Shown here in pieces: positions 1 to 6,326 of a stretch of DNA of 21,111 nucleotides. Every line of letters begins with the position of its first letter. Position 1 is the stretch's first letter. A program made the translations under genes and the position numbers. This DNA comes from a virus: IMG/VR virus record IMGVR_UViG_3300044527_000208, positions 1 to 21,111 of that record; one strand, written 5' to 3'. Under the pieces are notes generated by a model that made no database searches, was not told where the DNA came from, and worked only from the letters and a program-made list of their open reading frames with translations.

Positions 1-704
1 CCCTCGTACTGCAGGATCTGCCTACGGAAGTTCTCAGACAGGTTATCCAGGTTTGAGTACGTGGTAGCTGTTGTGAGCACCACATCATCACCCTCACGGC
101 CAATCAGATCGATGATCAGGTCCTTAGGCTTGGGTGTCGTCGTGCAGATCAGCCTCGTCTTCATGTCGGTAAGCTTTAAGCGCATACCAAACTGGATCTG
201 ATCCCAGGCGTCAGTGATGTACTCCCAGGCTGCCAACTCATCGAGCCAGCCGCCGTGGAACTGTGGACCGCGAAAGCGCTCAGGCTCCGAGGCTGGGATG
301 CCTTTGATCAGTGAGCCATTGGTCAGCTTGATCTCATGCAAGGCCTTGTTGTAATCAGCGATCAGGGCTGCAGGAATCACGCTCAGAAGGCCTGAATCAC
401 CCTCGAAGCATGTACTCCTCACATCACTGCTTGTTGGGGCCGCCACGAGCCATCTGGTGGCTTTGTAGGACCATGCCCACCATCCAATCTGCTCGGCTGC
501 TGTCCTGGTCTTGCCAGCACCGCGGCCTGCAAGCAGAAGCCATATGGACCACCAGTCACCATGGGGCAGGATCTGGTGCTTGAGTGCTCGTGTGAGCCAC
601 ATCATGCGCCAGGCCCAAGCAGCAGCAGCCTGTGGCTCTAGCCTGGTGTACTGCTCGCGGATCGCTGGATCTTTGAGCAGGGCTTCAAGGTCACTTGTCC
701 CCAA
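1..704 (-). CDS. terL: Terminase large subunit (TerL), N-terminal ATPase part, truncated by window edge
   Basis: The phage packaging motor ATPase and headful/cos nuclease, which pumps DNA into the procapsid. I translated the reverse complement directly; about 234 codons are open and continue past position 1. A Walker A GRGAGKT lies near residue 60, a Walker B-type segment WLDELAAW near residue 145, and a coupling motif CTTTPKP about 35 residues later. This pattern fits the GTA/HK97-like TerL group (Terminase_6/COG5323, from memory). The C-terminal nuclease domain is outside the window. An in-frame stop lies just upstream, so the first usable start is TTG at 704 (MGTSDLEALLKDP...), overlapping the end of the small subunit by 14 nt, consistent with translational coupling. 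The next ATG is at 605 and would remove conserved-looking sequence. The family call is firm; the start is less so. Confidence 0.93.
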   Translation of the reverse strand, partial: MGTSDLEALLKDPAIREQYTRLEPQAAAAWAWRMMWLTRALKHQILPHGDWWSIWLLLAGRGAGKTRTAAEQIGWWAWSYKATRWLVAAPTSSDVRSTCFEGDSGLLSVIPAALIADYNKALHEIKLTNGSLIKGIPASEPERFRGPQFHGGWLDELAAWEYITDAWDQIQFGMRLKLTDMKTRLICTTTPKPKDLIIDLIGREGDDVVLTTATTYSNLDNLSENFRRQILQYE

Positions 705-1236
705 GCTGCCTCTTGGTCTCTAAGTTCTTGAGCATGGCGTCAAAGATGCTGACGTCAGCCTGCACAGCCACAGGATTGTCAGCGTCACCAGCATGAGTGA
801 TCCTGTCGCCATACTTGCGTGGCTTGAGTTTGGCAGCAATCCACTTGCGTGCGTCCACTCGATTGCGCTGCCATTGGATGTAAGCGCTGTTCAGTTCAAT
901 GCCGATCGGCTCTCCCTGCTTGTTGAGCACCGGCCTAGTCTCTGGCGTTTCGTCGGCAATGGCTTGTATCTCATCGGCTAGCGTGTCAGCTTGATCTTCC
1001 CGTGCGCGGGTGTACATCTCTTGGAAAGTCGGGTGCTTCGCCAACCACACATACACAGTCGCCTGCGATGGCATCTTCTCATCCATGCAAATTCTTCTTA
1101 GTGGCTCTCCATTACTTAGTCTTACGCAGATCTCTGCTGCTAAGTCATCGTCGTACCCTGATGGCCTGCCTAAAGGTTTTTGTGCGGCCTGGGCCTTTGG
1201 TTTCGAGGTCTTGCTCATCACATCTTCCAGTGACAT
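691..1236 (-). CDS. terS: Terminase small subunit (TerS)
   Basis: DNA-recognition subunit that brings TerL to the packaging site. The 181-residue product starts with a basic leader, then GRPSGYDDDLAAEICVRLSN and a helix-turn-helix segment (SQATVYVWLAKHPTFQEMYT, about residues 57-76). An acidic helical stretch rich in D/E/A (REDQADTLADEIQAIADET) follows, then a basic segment (RVDARKWIAAKLKPRKYGD). This order is typical of TerS proteins of Burkholderiales and other proteobacterial phages. It directly precedes and overlaps the TerL frame. Start: ATG at 1236 has no clear Shine-Dalgarno, whereas ATG at 1218 (MSKTSKPK...) has GGAAG four to five bases upstream and may be the true start. Confidence 0.92.
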   Translation of the reverse strand: MSLEDVMSKTSKPKAQAAQKPLGRPSGYDDDLAAEICVRLSNGEPLRRICMDEKMPSQATVYVWLAKHPTFQEMYTRAREDQADTLADEIQAIADETPETRPVLNKQGEPIGIELNSAYIQWQRNRVDARKWIAAKLKPRKYGDRITHAGDADNPVAVQADVSIFDAMLKNLETKRQLGDK

Positions 1237-1255
1237 TGATGCGCGGATTATGAGG

Positions 1256-1462
1256 CTAATCCGAAATTAATTCACTAAGGGTTTTTTTGATGATGGGGTC
1301 AAGCAGTAAATAGGTGCTGGCTCTTACGCTGCCCGGCGATTCTTCGAGCCTTGCTATCGTGGGGCGCGAGAGGCCTACCATCTTTGCGAACTCGTCCTGG
1401 CTCATGTTAAGCGCGGCGCGAGTGGCTCGTAACATTGCTGGGATTTTGTCAAGCGTAATCAT
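1256..1462 (-). CDS. Small XRE/Cro-type HTH DNA-binding protein
   Basis: A 68-residue protein that is almost entirely one HTH_3/XRE domain: LRATRAALNMSQDEFAKMVG, then LSRPTIARLEES as the recognition-helix region. It ends 19 nt before TerS, so it is the first gene of the packaging block. It is likely a DNA-binding regulator acting as a dimer; its target cannot be read from the sequence. No strong Shine-Dalgarno precedes ATG 1462. A TAAAAT resembling a -10 box lies just upstream (about 1471-1476, minus strand), but with no convincing -35. An intrinsic terminator sits immediately upstream, so the gene probably opens a separately controlled unit. The domain call is firm; the role is unknown. Confidence 0.85.
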   Translation of the reverse strand: MITLDKIPAMLRATRAALNMSQDEFAKMVGLSRPTIARLEESPGSVRASTYLLLDPIIKKTLSELISD

Positions 1463-1489
1463 AAGTGATTCATTTTACTACGCTTTGTA

Positions 1490-1518
1490 CAAAAAAAGAA
1501 CCCCCAATTGCTGGGGGT
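1490..1518 (-). terminator. Intrinsic terminator of the leftward early operon
   Basis: On the minus strand a perfect 6-bp stem CCCCCA/TGGGGG with a 5-nt loop (1501-1517) is followed by TTC and seven T residues (1491-1497). This is a classical rho-independent terminator. It lies between the early leftward genes (ending at 1579) and the HTH-TerS-TerL block, and so separates early from packaging transcription. In the plus direction there is no U-tract after the hairpin, so it acts on leftward transcripts only. Confidence 0.85.
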
Positions 1519-1578
1519 CAACATCTGCGGGGAAGTGCAGAGGATTTCAGGAGAACACATCAACATGGACTGCAATCA

Positions 1579-1680
1579 TCAGTCTAAGCTCTCTTCCTCC
1601 TCTTGGCAATCTTCTTCGCGCTCTTCACGCTCCATGTCGTATTCGTAAAGCTGCCGGTCAAGCCATGCGTCGTAATCCAT
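1579..1680 (-). CDS. Very acidic 33-residue phage microprotein
   Basis: A 33-residue ORF, MDYDAWLDRQLYEYDMERE followed by a run dominated by glutamate, ending in ESLD. Support: a GGGGAG Shine-Dalgarno eight bases before the ATG in the leader GGGGAGTAAACAAATG, and position in the operon immediately after the 60-residue gene (4-nt gap). About half the residues are acidic or tyrosine, suggesting a soluble highly charged peptide. Acidic peptides starting MDYDAW are, to my recollection, seen in other betaproteobacterial phages, but none has a known function. It is the last gene before the terminator at 1490-1518. Confidence 0.6.
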   Translation of the reverse strand: MDYDAWLDRQLYEYDMEREEREEDCQEEEESLD

Positions 1681-1684
1681 TTGT

Positions 1685-1867
1685 TTACTCCCCGAGGAAT
1701 TTGTTGAGGGCATCACGCAACTCAATGACTTTGTCGCGGCTCATGGGTGCTGATACATACGCACCGATCTTCCATACTGACAGCCACAGGCCATCTTCAT
1801 GCTCGCTCAACGAAAGACGGTCATAGTTCTCAAGTTCGATGCGGGTTTCAAATTCTTGTTTGCTCAT
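1685..1867 (-). CDS. Hypothetical 60-residue phage protein
   Basis: I start this at ATG 1867 (MSKQEFETRIELENYDRLSL...), because GGAG sits eight bases upstream in the leader GGAGCAAACACC. The longer in-frame extension to 2041 lies over the neighbouring gene in another frame and looks like out-of-frame sequence. The product alternates charged and hydrophobic residues (ETRIELENYDRLSLSEHEDG, LWLSVWKIGAYVS) and ends in a probable helix (SRDKVIELRDALNKFLGE). This suggests a small beta-beta-beta-alpha fold. No known family recognised. Confidence 0.7.
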   Translation of the reverse strand: MSKQEFETRIELENYDRLSLSEHEDGLWLSVWKIGAYVSAPMSRDKVIELRDALNKFLGE

Positions 1868-1886
1868 GGTGTTTGCTCCAGGTGGT

Positions 1887-1900
1887 GGGGCCGTAGCCCC
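1887..1900 (-). other. GC-rich intergenic hairpin GGGGC-N4-GCCCC
   Basis: A perfect 5-bp GC stem with a 4-nt loop lies between the stop at 1908 and the start at 1867, with no T-run after it on either strand. It is therefore not a standard terminator. It may be a translational spacer or a 3'-end stabiliser of the upstream cistron. An almost identical stem (loop CTA) lies at 10297-10309 in the opposite operon, also between a stop and a Shine-Dalgarno. Confidence 0.55.
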
Positions 1901-1907
1901 GGTTTGA

Positions 1908-2405
1908 TTAGATTGCTGCGAACTTTGATGCGGGGGTGAACTTGCCATCGACATAAATGCGGCTTGGGTACTGGTTGAACAGCGTGCCCTTCGATGAGCA
2001 GTTGATGATTTGCTGTTGGTCGATACGGACACCGCGGCCATTCTTGGTGCCGGTAATCACGAAGTTGGCTGAGCCTGCGTACACAACATTGGGATCGGTC
2101 AACTCGCCAACCTTTGCATCAACTTTGTTAAGAACCTCGGTGGCCCACTGGTCTGCCAATGCTGCTGCAAACTTTGCAAGACGCTGCTCGCAAAGCATGA
2201 AAGGCTCGTCCCTACGAGTGCCTGTCCCTGTTCTTACAACGCAAAATTGCACGGTATTGCGCCACACGCTAGCGCTGCGAGAGTTGTACACACCGCTGAC
2301 TGTGGGACCGAATCTTTCAACGAGGTTGTTGAAGGTGCTGGTGACGCTACGGGTGATTTGTGCGGTGAACTCTTTGACCAATTCAGCTTTGAGGTTTGCG
2401 TTCAT
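1908..2405 (-). CDS. Hypothetical 165-residue phage protein, first gene of an accessory transcript
   Basis: ATG 2405 is preceded by AGGAGCAAACAAC, a strong Shine-Dalgarno, and by upstream copies of AGCAAAC. The N-terminal 40 residues are helical (LKAELVKEFTAQITRSVTST). The middle is mixed, with a helical segment CEQRLAKFAAALADQWATEV. The C-terminal half looks beta-rich, with GSANFVITGTKNGRGVRIDQ and QYPSRIYVDGKFTPASK. No motif identifies a family. A candidate promoter at 2463-2491 would make this the first gene of its own transcript, together with the 60- and 33-residue genes and ending at the terminator at 1490-1518. Function unknown. Confidence 0.8.
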   Translation of the reverse strand: MNANLKAELVKEFTAQITRSVTSTFNNLVERFGPTVSGVYNSRSASVWRNTVQFCVVRTGTGTRRDEPFMLCEQRLAKFAAALADQWATEVLNKVDAKVGELTDPNVVYAGSANFVITGTKNGRGVRIDQQQIINCSSKGTLFNQYPSRIYVDGKFTPASKFAAI

Positions 2406-2408
2406 GTT

Positions 2409-2451
2409 GTTTGCTCCTGGTGTTTGCTATAAAAGTTAAATGTTGTTTGCT
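2409..2451 (-). promoter_or_regulatory. Leader with repeated AGCAAAC boxes upstream of the 165-residue gene
   Basis: On the minus strand AGCAAAC occurs at 2451-2445, 2428-2422 and 2415-2409. The last copy is fused to the Shine-Dalgarno (AGGAGCAAAC) and ends three bases before the ATG. The same tandem pair, with 12-13 nt between box starts, precedes the genes at 7319 and 9780. It may be a ribosome-binding enhancer or a binding site for a translational regulator. The repetition is seen directly; the role is inferred. Confidence 0.5.
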
Positions 2452-2462
2452 ACTGAGACTCC

Positions 2463-2491
2463 ATCGTACATACTTTTAATCCACTTGTGTA
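2463..2491 (-). promoter_or_regulatory. Candidate sigma70-type promoter, leftward, at end of the Ref-like gene
   Basis: Minus-strand -35 TACACA (2486-2491, 4/6 of consensus), a 17-nt spacer, and -10 TACGAT (2463-2468, 4/6). Alone this would be weak. However, 14 bases (ACAAGTGGATTAAA, covering part of the -35 and the spacer) are identical to the stronger promoter at 9704-9732, with the -10 in the same position. It overlaps the last codons of the upstream nuclease gene and would drive the three genes down to the terminator at 1490-1518. Confidence 0.5.
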
Positions 2492-2802
2492 GACACTTTC
2501 CATCCATCCGACAAGTGGTCGTGATACGCAACTAAACGGCGTGTCACATGAAGCAGTTCAGCCTCATCCACTTGGTAGTGGCTTGTAAAAGCTTTGATGC
2601 CCATGCCGTGAATGCCCGTCTTGCCGCGGTGGTGCTCAGGGCACAGGGGTATCGCATCCCAGTGACTGGCACGTTGAGCCATGCCGGTGCCTTTGCGCGG
2701 GTGATGGATCTCTGCTGGCGTACCAGGTGTGCCTTGAAGATGGCACAACACGCAGCCAATGGCAGCCACCTTACTCAGGTGCTTTTTCTCTTCCTGGTTC
2801 AT
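2476..2802 (-). CDS. Ref-like RecA-dependent HNH/zinc nuclease
   Basis: The 108-residue product has a zinc/HNH-type metal site: CVLC near residue 18, EIHHPRKGTGMAQRASHWDA, IPLCPEHHRGKTGIHGMGIK. The spacing of CxxC, HH, RASH, PLCxxHHR and HG is that of the phage P1 Ref family (recombination enhancement function, a RecA-dependent nuclease; RecA_dep_nuc), though I could not align it. Ref-type enzymes cut DNA in RecA-bound filaments and fit beside RusA and the exonuclease here. I start at ATG 2802 (MNQEEKKHL...), which has GGAG seven bases upstream; the longer frame begins at a TTG at 2820. It overlaps the end of the preceding gene by 32 nt. Confidence 0.82.
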   Translation of the reverse strand: MNQEEKKHLSKVAAIGCVLCHLQGTPGTPAEIHHPRKGTGMAQRASHWDAIPLCPEHHRGKTGIHGMGIKAFTSHYQVDEAELLHVTRRLVAYHDHLSDGWKVSTQVD

Positions 2803-2983
2803 CGATTGTCTCCACGCCAACTAAGCAATTAAGCACCTTGGTATCACCCGTGACAGCCCGGCAACTGATGAAACGGTAGTCGTCCTTCATAGGGCCAAGC
2901 TTTTGCAGCACTTCGCCCGATCGGATCAAGATGAACCAGGTACCCTGCTTGAGATTACAAAGCTTTTCGTATCTGCTCGGCAT
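2771..2983 (-). CDS. Hypothetical 70-residue phage protein
   Basis: Starts at ATG 2983 after GGGGGA (spacing five to six), within the last codons of the upstream gene. The product (MPSRYEKLCNLKQGTWFILI..., then DDYRFISCRAVTGDTKVLNC) looks like a small all-beta fold: short strands separated by glycine or charged turns. No family recognised. It sits between two small genes and the Ref-like nuclease, with overlaps on both sides, as in a tightly packed operon. Confidence 0.7.
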   Translation of the reverse strand: MPSRYEKLCNLKQGTWFILIRSGEVLQKLGPMKDDYRFISCRAVTGDTKVLNCLVGVETIDEPGREKAPE

Positions 2984-3173
2984 GTTCTATCCCCCAACCC
3001 CTGCCTTGTGATTGTGCGATCTTGGCGGCATAACCCAGGCCTGCTCGAAAGCCAGCAGCCCAGCCCTCGGCATATACCTCCTCAGTCCAGCCCTTGTCAT
3101 CTTCAAATGCCACAGCGCCCAGGAAGTCAGCCAGGTCTGCAAGCATTTGTTTGTGGCGGCCATCGTTGCTCAT
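2955..3173 (-). CDS. Hypothetical 72-residue phage protein
   Basis: I start at ATG 3173 (MSNDGRHKQMLADLADFLGA...), which overlaps the upstream stop by one base (TGATG), a standard coupling arrangement. The longer frame to 3260 lies wholly over the upstream gene and is unlikely. The protein is mostly helical, with an aromatic and glycine-rich centre (WTEEVYAEGWAAGFRAGLGY) and a basic tail. No family recognised. Confidence 0.72.
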   Translation of the reverse strand: MSNDGRHKQMLADLADFLGAVAFEDDKGWTEEVYAEGWAAGFRAGLGYAAKIAQSQGRGWGIEHAEQIRKAL

Positions 3174-3499
3174 CAGATCGTGGCCTTGCCTTCCAGTCTG
3201 AGGTTGGCTTGTTCCGTTCTCCAGATGTCCACTCTTGCTTGTGCTGCGATCAGATCCCATCTCAATTTCTCCTCGATTTCGATGGCCCGCCTGAGGCCTT
3301 TGAGCAGTTCAACGTATTCATGGTGAGCATAAGCGTCGCGCTCTTGTGCGCCAAGGGCGCCTTCAATGGATTGCTTCATCAGCAACGCCTTCTTGCTCTT
3401 CCTGAACTCTTCAAGAAAGACACGCTTCGCTTTGGCATTGGCAAATTCCTGAGCATGCGTGATGATGTGGTCAACTGCTTTGTGCGGATCACGATTCAT
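3173..3499 (-). CDS. Conserved phage protein of the recombination module, helical, unknown function
   Basis: The 108-residue product starts MNRDPHKAVDHIITHAQEFA, then AKAKRVFLEEFRKSKKALLM, then ERDAYAHHEYVELLKGLRRA, IEIEEKLRWDLIAAQARVDI, and WRTEQANLR. It is predicted to be almost all alpha-helix. I recall this arrangement (LEEFRKSKKALLM, ERDAYAHxEY, RWxLxAAQARVxxWRT) as a recurrent small protein in proteobacterial phage recombination regions, always without assigned function. ATG 3499 is preferred (GAG about seven bases upstream); ATG 3511 is possible. It overlaps the DUF3310 gene by 11 nt. Confidence 0.78.
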   Translation of the reverse strand: MNRDPHKAVDHIITHAQEFANAKAKRVFLEEFRKSKKALLMKQSIEGALGAQERDAYAHHEYVELLKGLRRAIEIEEKLRWDLIAAQARVDIWRTEQANLRLEGKATI

Positions 3500-3710
3500 G
3501 GTTTTTCTCATTCAAGATGCGTGAAATTTCCCGGTCGATGTACCACCGGGCCTTGCGTAAGTCTTCAACTTGCTCGCCCTTCAATCCAGCGCGCCAACAA
3601 TATTTAACAGCGTTGCCGATGTTGAAATTGAAGTGCTCGGTAATCTCGATGCACTCCACACCTGATGGATGTGAGTTGTAATGTTTTGGGTGATTGACAT
3701 TGTCATTCAT
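3489..3710 (-). CDS. DUF3310-family phage protein
   Basis: The 73-residue product begins NHPKHYNSHPSGVECIEITE and continues FNIGNAVKYCWRAGLKG, DLRKARWYIDREI. This is the hallmark of DUF3310: NxPxHY, then GNAxKYxxRxGxK, then DLxKAxWYL. Members are common in phages and are sometimes labelled nucleotide kinase-like; a function has not been established to my knowledge. An AAGGG Shine-Dalgarno sits six bases before ATG 3710. The 64-nt gap to RusA holds only a short GCCTC/GAGGC palindrome and no clear promoter. Confidence 0.92.
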   Translation of the reverse strand: MNDNVNHPKHYNSHPSGVECIEITEHFNFNIGNAVKYCWRAGLKGEQVEDLRKARWYIDREISRILNEKNHES

Positions 3711-3774
3711 GGATGCCCTTTCTAGCCTTGCTATGCCGCCTCAGAGGCAAAAATAATGGTTGGTTGATGTCCAC

Positions 3775-4182
3775 CTACATGCTTTTGGAAAAATCGCTTG
3801 TAGGCGTTTCTAGCTCATACACTCGGACCTTCACTATCCCGGCAATTTGTTTGTTGCGATAGATTCTCAGGTCCGAGATTTGGTTGTCGTCCTTCCACAC
3901 TTGCGCGTGAGTCAGACTGTCCAGCAGGGATTTCAACAAGTTGTCGATGTCTCGTTTCCTGCGGTCCGGTGGGAACACTTCGATCTCGACCCGTAGGTCC
4001 CCCTCGAGTGCGTAAGTCTTCACCCCATGTTCCATAAGACATAAGTTCACTGCCTTCCGATACGCCTGGCCATCTGCTGAAACGTAAACGGTGGCGAGCT
4101 TGCCAATGACTTTGTGCCGCCAATAAGAATTTACGGTGGGTGGCCATGGCAGCGTGGCCTCAAAAACTAATGGGGTTTCCAT
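3775..4182 (-). CDS. rusA: RusA-family Holliday junction resolvase
   Basis: Metal-dependent endonuclease that cuts four-way DNA junctions before packaging. The 135-residue product has the RusA pattern: N-terminal LPWPPTVNSYWRH, then FPPDRRKRDIDNLLKSLLDS with the paired aspartates of the active site, then VWKDDNQISDLRIYR carrying the third acidic cluster. Length fits the family (about 120-140). I start at ATG 4182; the longer frame uses TTG 4218. The first 23 nt overlap the helicase gene's end. Its place beside helicase, Ref-like nuclease and DUF3310 fits a replication/recombination module. Confidence 0.93.
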   Translation of the reverse strand: METPLVFEATLPWPPTVNSYWRHKVIGKLATVYVSADGQAYRKAVNLCLMEHGVKTYALEGDLRVEIEVFPPDRRKRDIDNLLKSLLDSLTHAQVWKDDNQISDLRIYRNKQIAGIVKVRVYELETPTSDFSKSM

Positions 4183-5059
4183 AGGACTGATCCGTAAATT
4201 GTTGTGAGTTTTTGTCAAACCAAAGTCTTATGACGCCCTCGTACTCACCATTTCGTTGCTTCTCAATGGCTAAGTAAGCATCAGGGATTGACTGGTCCAC
4301 AACATGGCCAGCCTCAATTTCACGCTCCTTCTTTTTGTTGCGGTGCATCAGGATCACGTTATCAACTTGGTCGGCCACTGAGCCTGAGCCTTTAAGGTCC
4401 ATCTTGGTGGGTGCGTTCTCATCGTTTTGCTGCTTGCGGATGTGATGCACCAGGTGGATGTGCGTGTCGTAATCTCGAGCCAGGGTGCAGAGTTGATCCA
4501 CAAAGTTTTTCTGGCCGTTGTAGTCGTCCTCGTCTCTTAAGCATTTCATCAGCGAGTCGATCAAGTAATGCTTGCAATCAAGCTTGGCTGCAGCGTAGCT
4601 CCCAACGCCTAGAACCTGCGCAGTGCTCACCGTGCCTTGCTGGTCATAAAACCACATCCGGTCGCCAACCCAGTCCTTGAAGGCCTCGTAATCGGCTACA
4701 GCAGGGTCTCTGCGACGAGACCATTGCCTGACCATCCTTTGAAGGGTTCGCAAGGGCTTCATCTCGAAGCTTGCAATCACAACGCGCTGGCCTTGTGCGA
4801 TCAGGCTCAGGGCAATCATGCCGGTCAGCATGGACTTGCCAGACCCGTTGGTGCCAGCAAAGACCGTGACTTCAGCAGGCCGAAACTCGAAGAGGCCCAG
4901 CGTCTTGGACCAGGGCATGGTGATGGGCTTAGTTGTAACCGGGTTCTTGACCTGATCGATGAGTTGGTCCATGCAGTCAGCCGCGGACCTAACCCGCACT
5001 TGAGCTTCCATGGAGTCATACCAAGCTTGAAAATCAATATCGTCAGGGATCTTGTTCAT
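4160..5059 (-). CDS. Replicative helicase, RecA-fold (DnaB-C/AAA_25-like)
   Basis: The 299-residue product has an N-terminal linker (about 1-50), then a RecA-type ATPase core. Walker A GTNGSGKS is near residue 71. FEMKPLRTLQRMVRQ follows, as in DnaB/T7 gp4 helicases, then Walker B HYLIDSLMKC and HLVHHIRKQQND. LKGSGSVADQVDNVILMHRN matches the DNA-binding loop and arginine-finger region. It lacks the DnaB N-terminal domain and any primase domain, so it probably needs a separate primase or loader; the DnaT-like protein two genes upstream is a candidate partner. Start ATG 5059 overlaps the previous stop (ATGA) and follows AAGGTGG. The family is clear; whether it is ring-forming is inferred. Confidence 0.88.
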   Translation of the reverse strand: MNKIPDDIDFQAWYDSMEAQVRVRSAADCMDQLIDQVKNPVTTKPITMPWSKTLGLFEFRPAEVTVFAGTNGSGKSMLTGMIALSLIAQGQRVVIASFEMKPLRTLQRMVRQWSRRRDPAVADYEAFKDWVGDRMWFYDQQGTVSTAQVLGVGSYAAAKLDCKHYLIDSLMKCLRDEDDYNGQKNFVDQLCTLARDYDTHIHLVHHIRKQQNDENAPTKMDLKGSGSVADQVDNVILMHRNKKKEREIEAGHVVDQSIPDAYLAIEKQRNGEYEGVIRLWFDKNSQQFTDQSYGNPISF

Positions 5060-5352
5060 GCGTCCACCTTGGAGTCCCAAAGAATGGGATAGCGTGATTC
5101 AGTGTAATGAGCAAAGACTCGTGCAGCACCGCAACGCAAAAGTTCTTTGGCGGCACGGGCAACTGCATCAGAGTCTTGGCCTGTAACGTGAGCCACCAGG
5201 CCTTTGATCCACCGATAATCAAAATCCCACTTGGTGACTACCACCACCGGGGCTTCAGGATAAGCATCAGGCTTGCCATCAAACTCGATGAAAACGGCGC
5301 GGGGCGGCTGTTTTTTGGCCAACAGGTCCAAGACATACTCGTGCCCTTTCAT
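5056..5352 (-). CDS. Hypothetical 98-residue protein between replication genes
   Basis: Coupled on both sides by ATGA overlaps: it starts within the stop of the DnaT-like gene and its own stop overlaps the helicase start. The product (MKGHEYVLDLLAKKQPPRAV, FIEFDGKP, APVVVVTKWDFDYRWIKGLV, ARAAKELLRCGAARVFAHYT) looks like a small alpha/beta domain. No motif I recognise. Strict coupling between two replication genes suggests a role in primosome assembly or helicase loading, but this is inference from position only. Confidence 0.8.
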   Translation of the reverse strand: MKGHEYVLDLLAKKQPPRAVFIEFDGKPDAYPEAPVVVVTKWDFDYRWIKGLVAHVTGQDSDAVARAAKELLRCGAARVFAHYTESRYPILWDSKVDA

Positions 5353-5954
5353 ACGCCACCCCGACCTGCGAAGGGATCTAGGCCTGCAGAAGATGGTTTG
5401 GCTTTACCCTCTTTTTCTTGCAGCACCCAGTTTTTGAAGGTCTTATCCCAATCAAGCTTGGTCGCGTCCTTGCCTGACTTGGCTTGCCAGTAATTGCAAA
5501 ACTTCATGATGGTATGGCTTGGATTTAGATCTGGCCGTTCCTTGCGCATGAAGGCAATCAACTCATCCGATGGCTCCCAATCATCTGGTAACCGCGAAGC
5601 TTTTTTTGGAGTGGAGGCATCCTCTCCCTCTCCCTCTGTCTCTGTCTCTAGAGGATCATCTTGATATCCACCTGATATCACGTTGATATCGCTTTGCTCC
5701 AGCCACTGAGATAGCTTTGAAATGTCATGTTTCACCTGCTGAACTGACAATCTCAGCCTAAAAGCTATGGTTTCATGGTCTGGAAGCTCGCCATCATTCT
5801 CGCTGGCTAAAAGCCAAAGCATGACGAGCATTTTGGATGCCTTGGGTTCAAGGTTATGCCACTCGCGGTCATCAAGCAGGTCACGATAAAGCTTGATCCA
5901 CGGTGGCTTACGATCGCGGAAGTGCTGAAACTTTTTCCAGTTTTTGATACGCAT
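5349..5954 (-). CDS. Phage replication protein, winged-helix plus DnaT-like C-terminal domain
   Basis: The 201-residue product starts MRIKNWKKFQHFRDRKPPWI, KLYRDLLDDREWHNL, typical of phage replication initiator/DnaT-like proteins. A helical winged-helix segment with LRLSVQQVKHDISKLSQWLE follows (about 70-95). An acidic linker (ETETEGEGEDAST, about 105-120) leads to a C-terminal domain LPDDWEPSDELIAFMRKERP, CNYWQAKSGKDATKLDWDKT, FKNWV, matching the DnaT single-strand DNA-binding domain. It probably loads the helicase at the origin or at forks. ATG 5954 is chosen because GAGGG lies seven bases upstream; the longer frame uses a TTG. Confidence 0.85.
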   Translation of the reverse strand: MRIKNWKKFQHFRDRKPPWIKLYRDLLDDREWHNLEPKASKMLVMLWLLASENDGELPDHETIAFRLRLSVQQVKHDISKLSQWLEQSDINVISGGYQDDPLETETEGEGEDASTPKKASRLPDDWEPSDELIAFMRKERPDLNPSHTIMKFCNYWQAKSGKDATKLDWDKTFKNWVLQEKEGKAKPSSAGLDPFAGRGGV

Positions 5955-6059
5955 ATACAACCCTCGTCAAAGGTTTGTCGTCACTGAAGTTGGGCGTTGG
6001 CAGGCGAGTGACGAAGTCGCTTTTCGGGAGCTACCCTAGCCATGCCCGTTGGACTTTAC
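5955..6059. other. Intergenic leader with an 8-bp inverted repeat upstream of the replication gene
   Basis: A 105-bp gap in an otherwise gapless operon. TCGTCACT (5978-5985) and AGTGACGA (6007-6014) form a perfect inverted repeat around a 21-nt G-rich spacer. On the transcript this could be a hairpin just before the ribosome site of the replication gene. No U-tract follows, and no clear promoter was found. A 20-codon ORF across it has no support. Confidence 0.35.
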
Positions 6060-6326
6060 TTAATGTTTTGTTGGTTCGCAAGCAAAAGTTTGGATCATCT
6101 CGCGCAACTTGCTATCAACGTCTGACCAATAACTTTCAAAAGCTGCGGTACCGTTATTCTCAGCAATGCCCAGGCAGATCTTGGTTAGCATCGTGAGTGC
6201 TACCGAATTGTAAACCTGCTCGGCAAAATCGCTGTCATATTGCTCGCCAATTAGGTCTACATGATGGCTAATGCTTTTGACCATCGCATAAGCAGTCTTG
6301 GCTATCTCAATCTCGGTCTTAGTCAT
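6060..6326 (-). CDS. Hypothetical 88-residue helical phage protein
   Basis: Starts MTKTEIEIAKTAYAMVKSIS and continues as a largely helical protein (EQVYNSVALTMLTKICLGIA) with a C-terminal acidic-to-basic segment (SDVDSKLREMIQTFACEPTK). ATG 6326 overlaps the upstream stop (ATGA). No family recognised. It could be a small regulator or structural helper. Confidence 0.75.
   Translation of the reverse strand: MTKTEIEIAKTAYAMVKSISHHVDLIGEQYDSDFAEQVYNSVALTMLTKICLGIAENNGTAAFESYWSDVDSKLREMIQTFACEPTKH

Noticed and set aside
1314-1826. 170-residue plus-strand ORF
   Set aside because: Antisense across the HTH gene, terminator and small acidic gene; no domain.
1957-2439. 160-residue plus-strand ORF over the 165-residue gene
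   Set aside because: Antisense shadow of the minus-strand gene, which has a strong Shine-Dalgarno and operon context; the product has no family features.
2903-3607. 234-residue plus-strand ORF
   Set aside because: Runs antisense to four coupled minus-strand genes including DUF3310; composition rich in P, S, C, H, as expected for a shadow.
3720-3770. GCCTC/GAGGC palindrome as a terminator
   Set aside because: The stem has almost no loop, and on the minus strand the T-run precedes it instead of following it.
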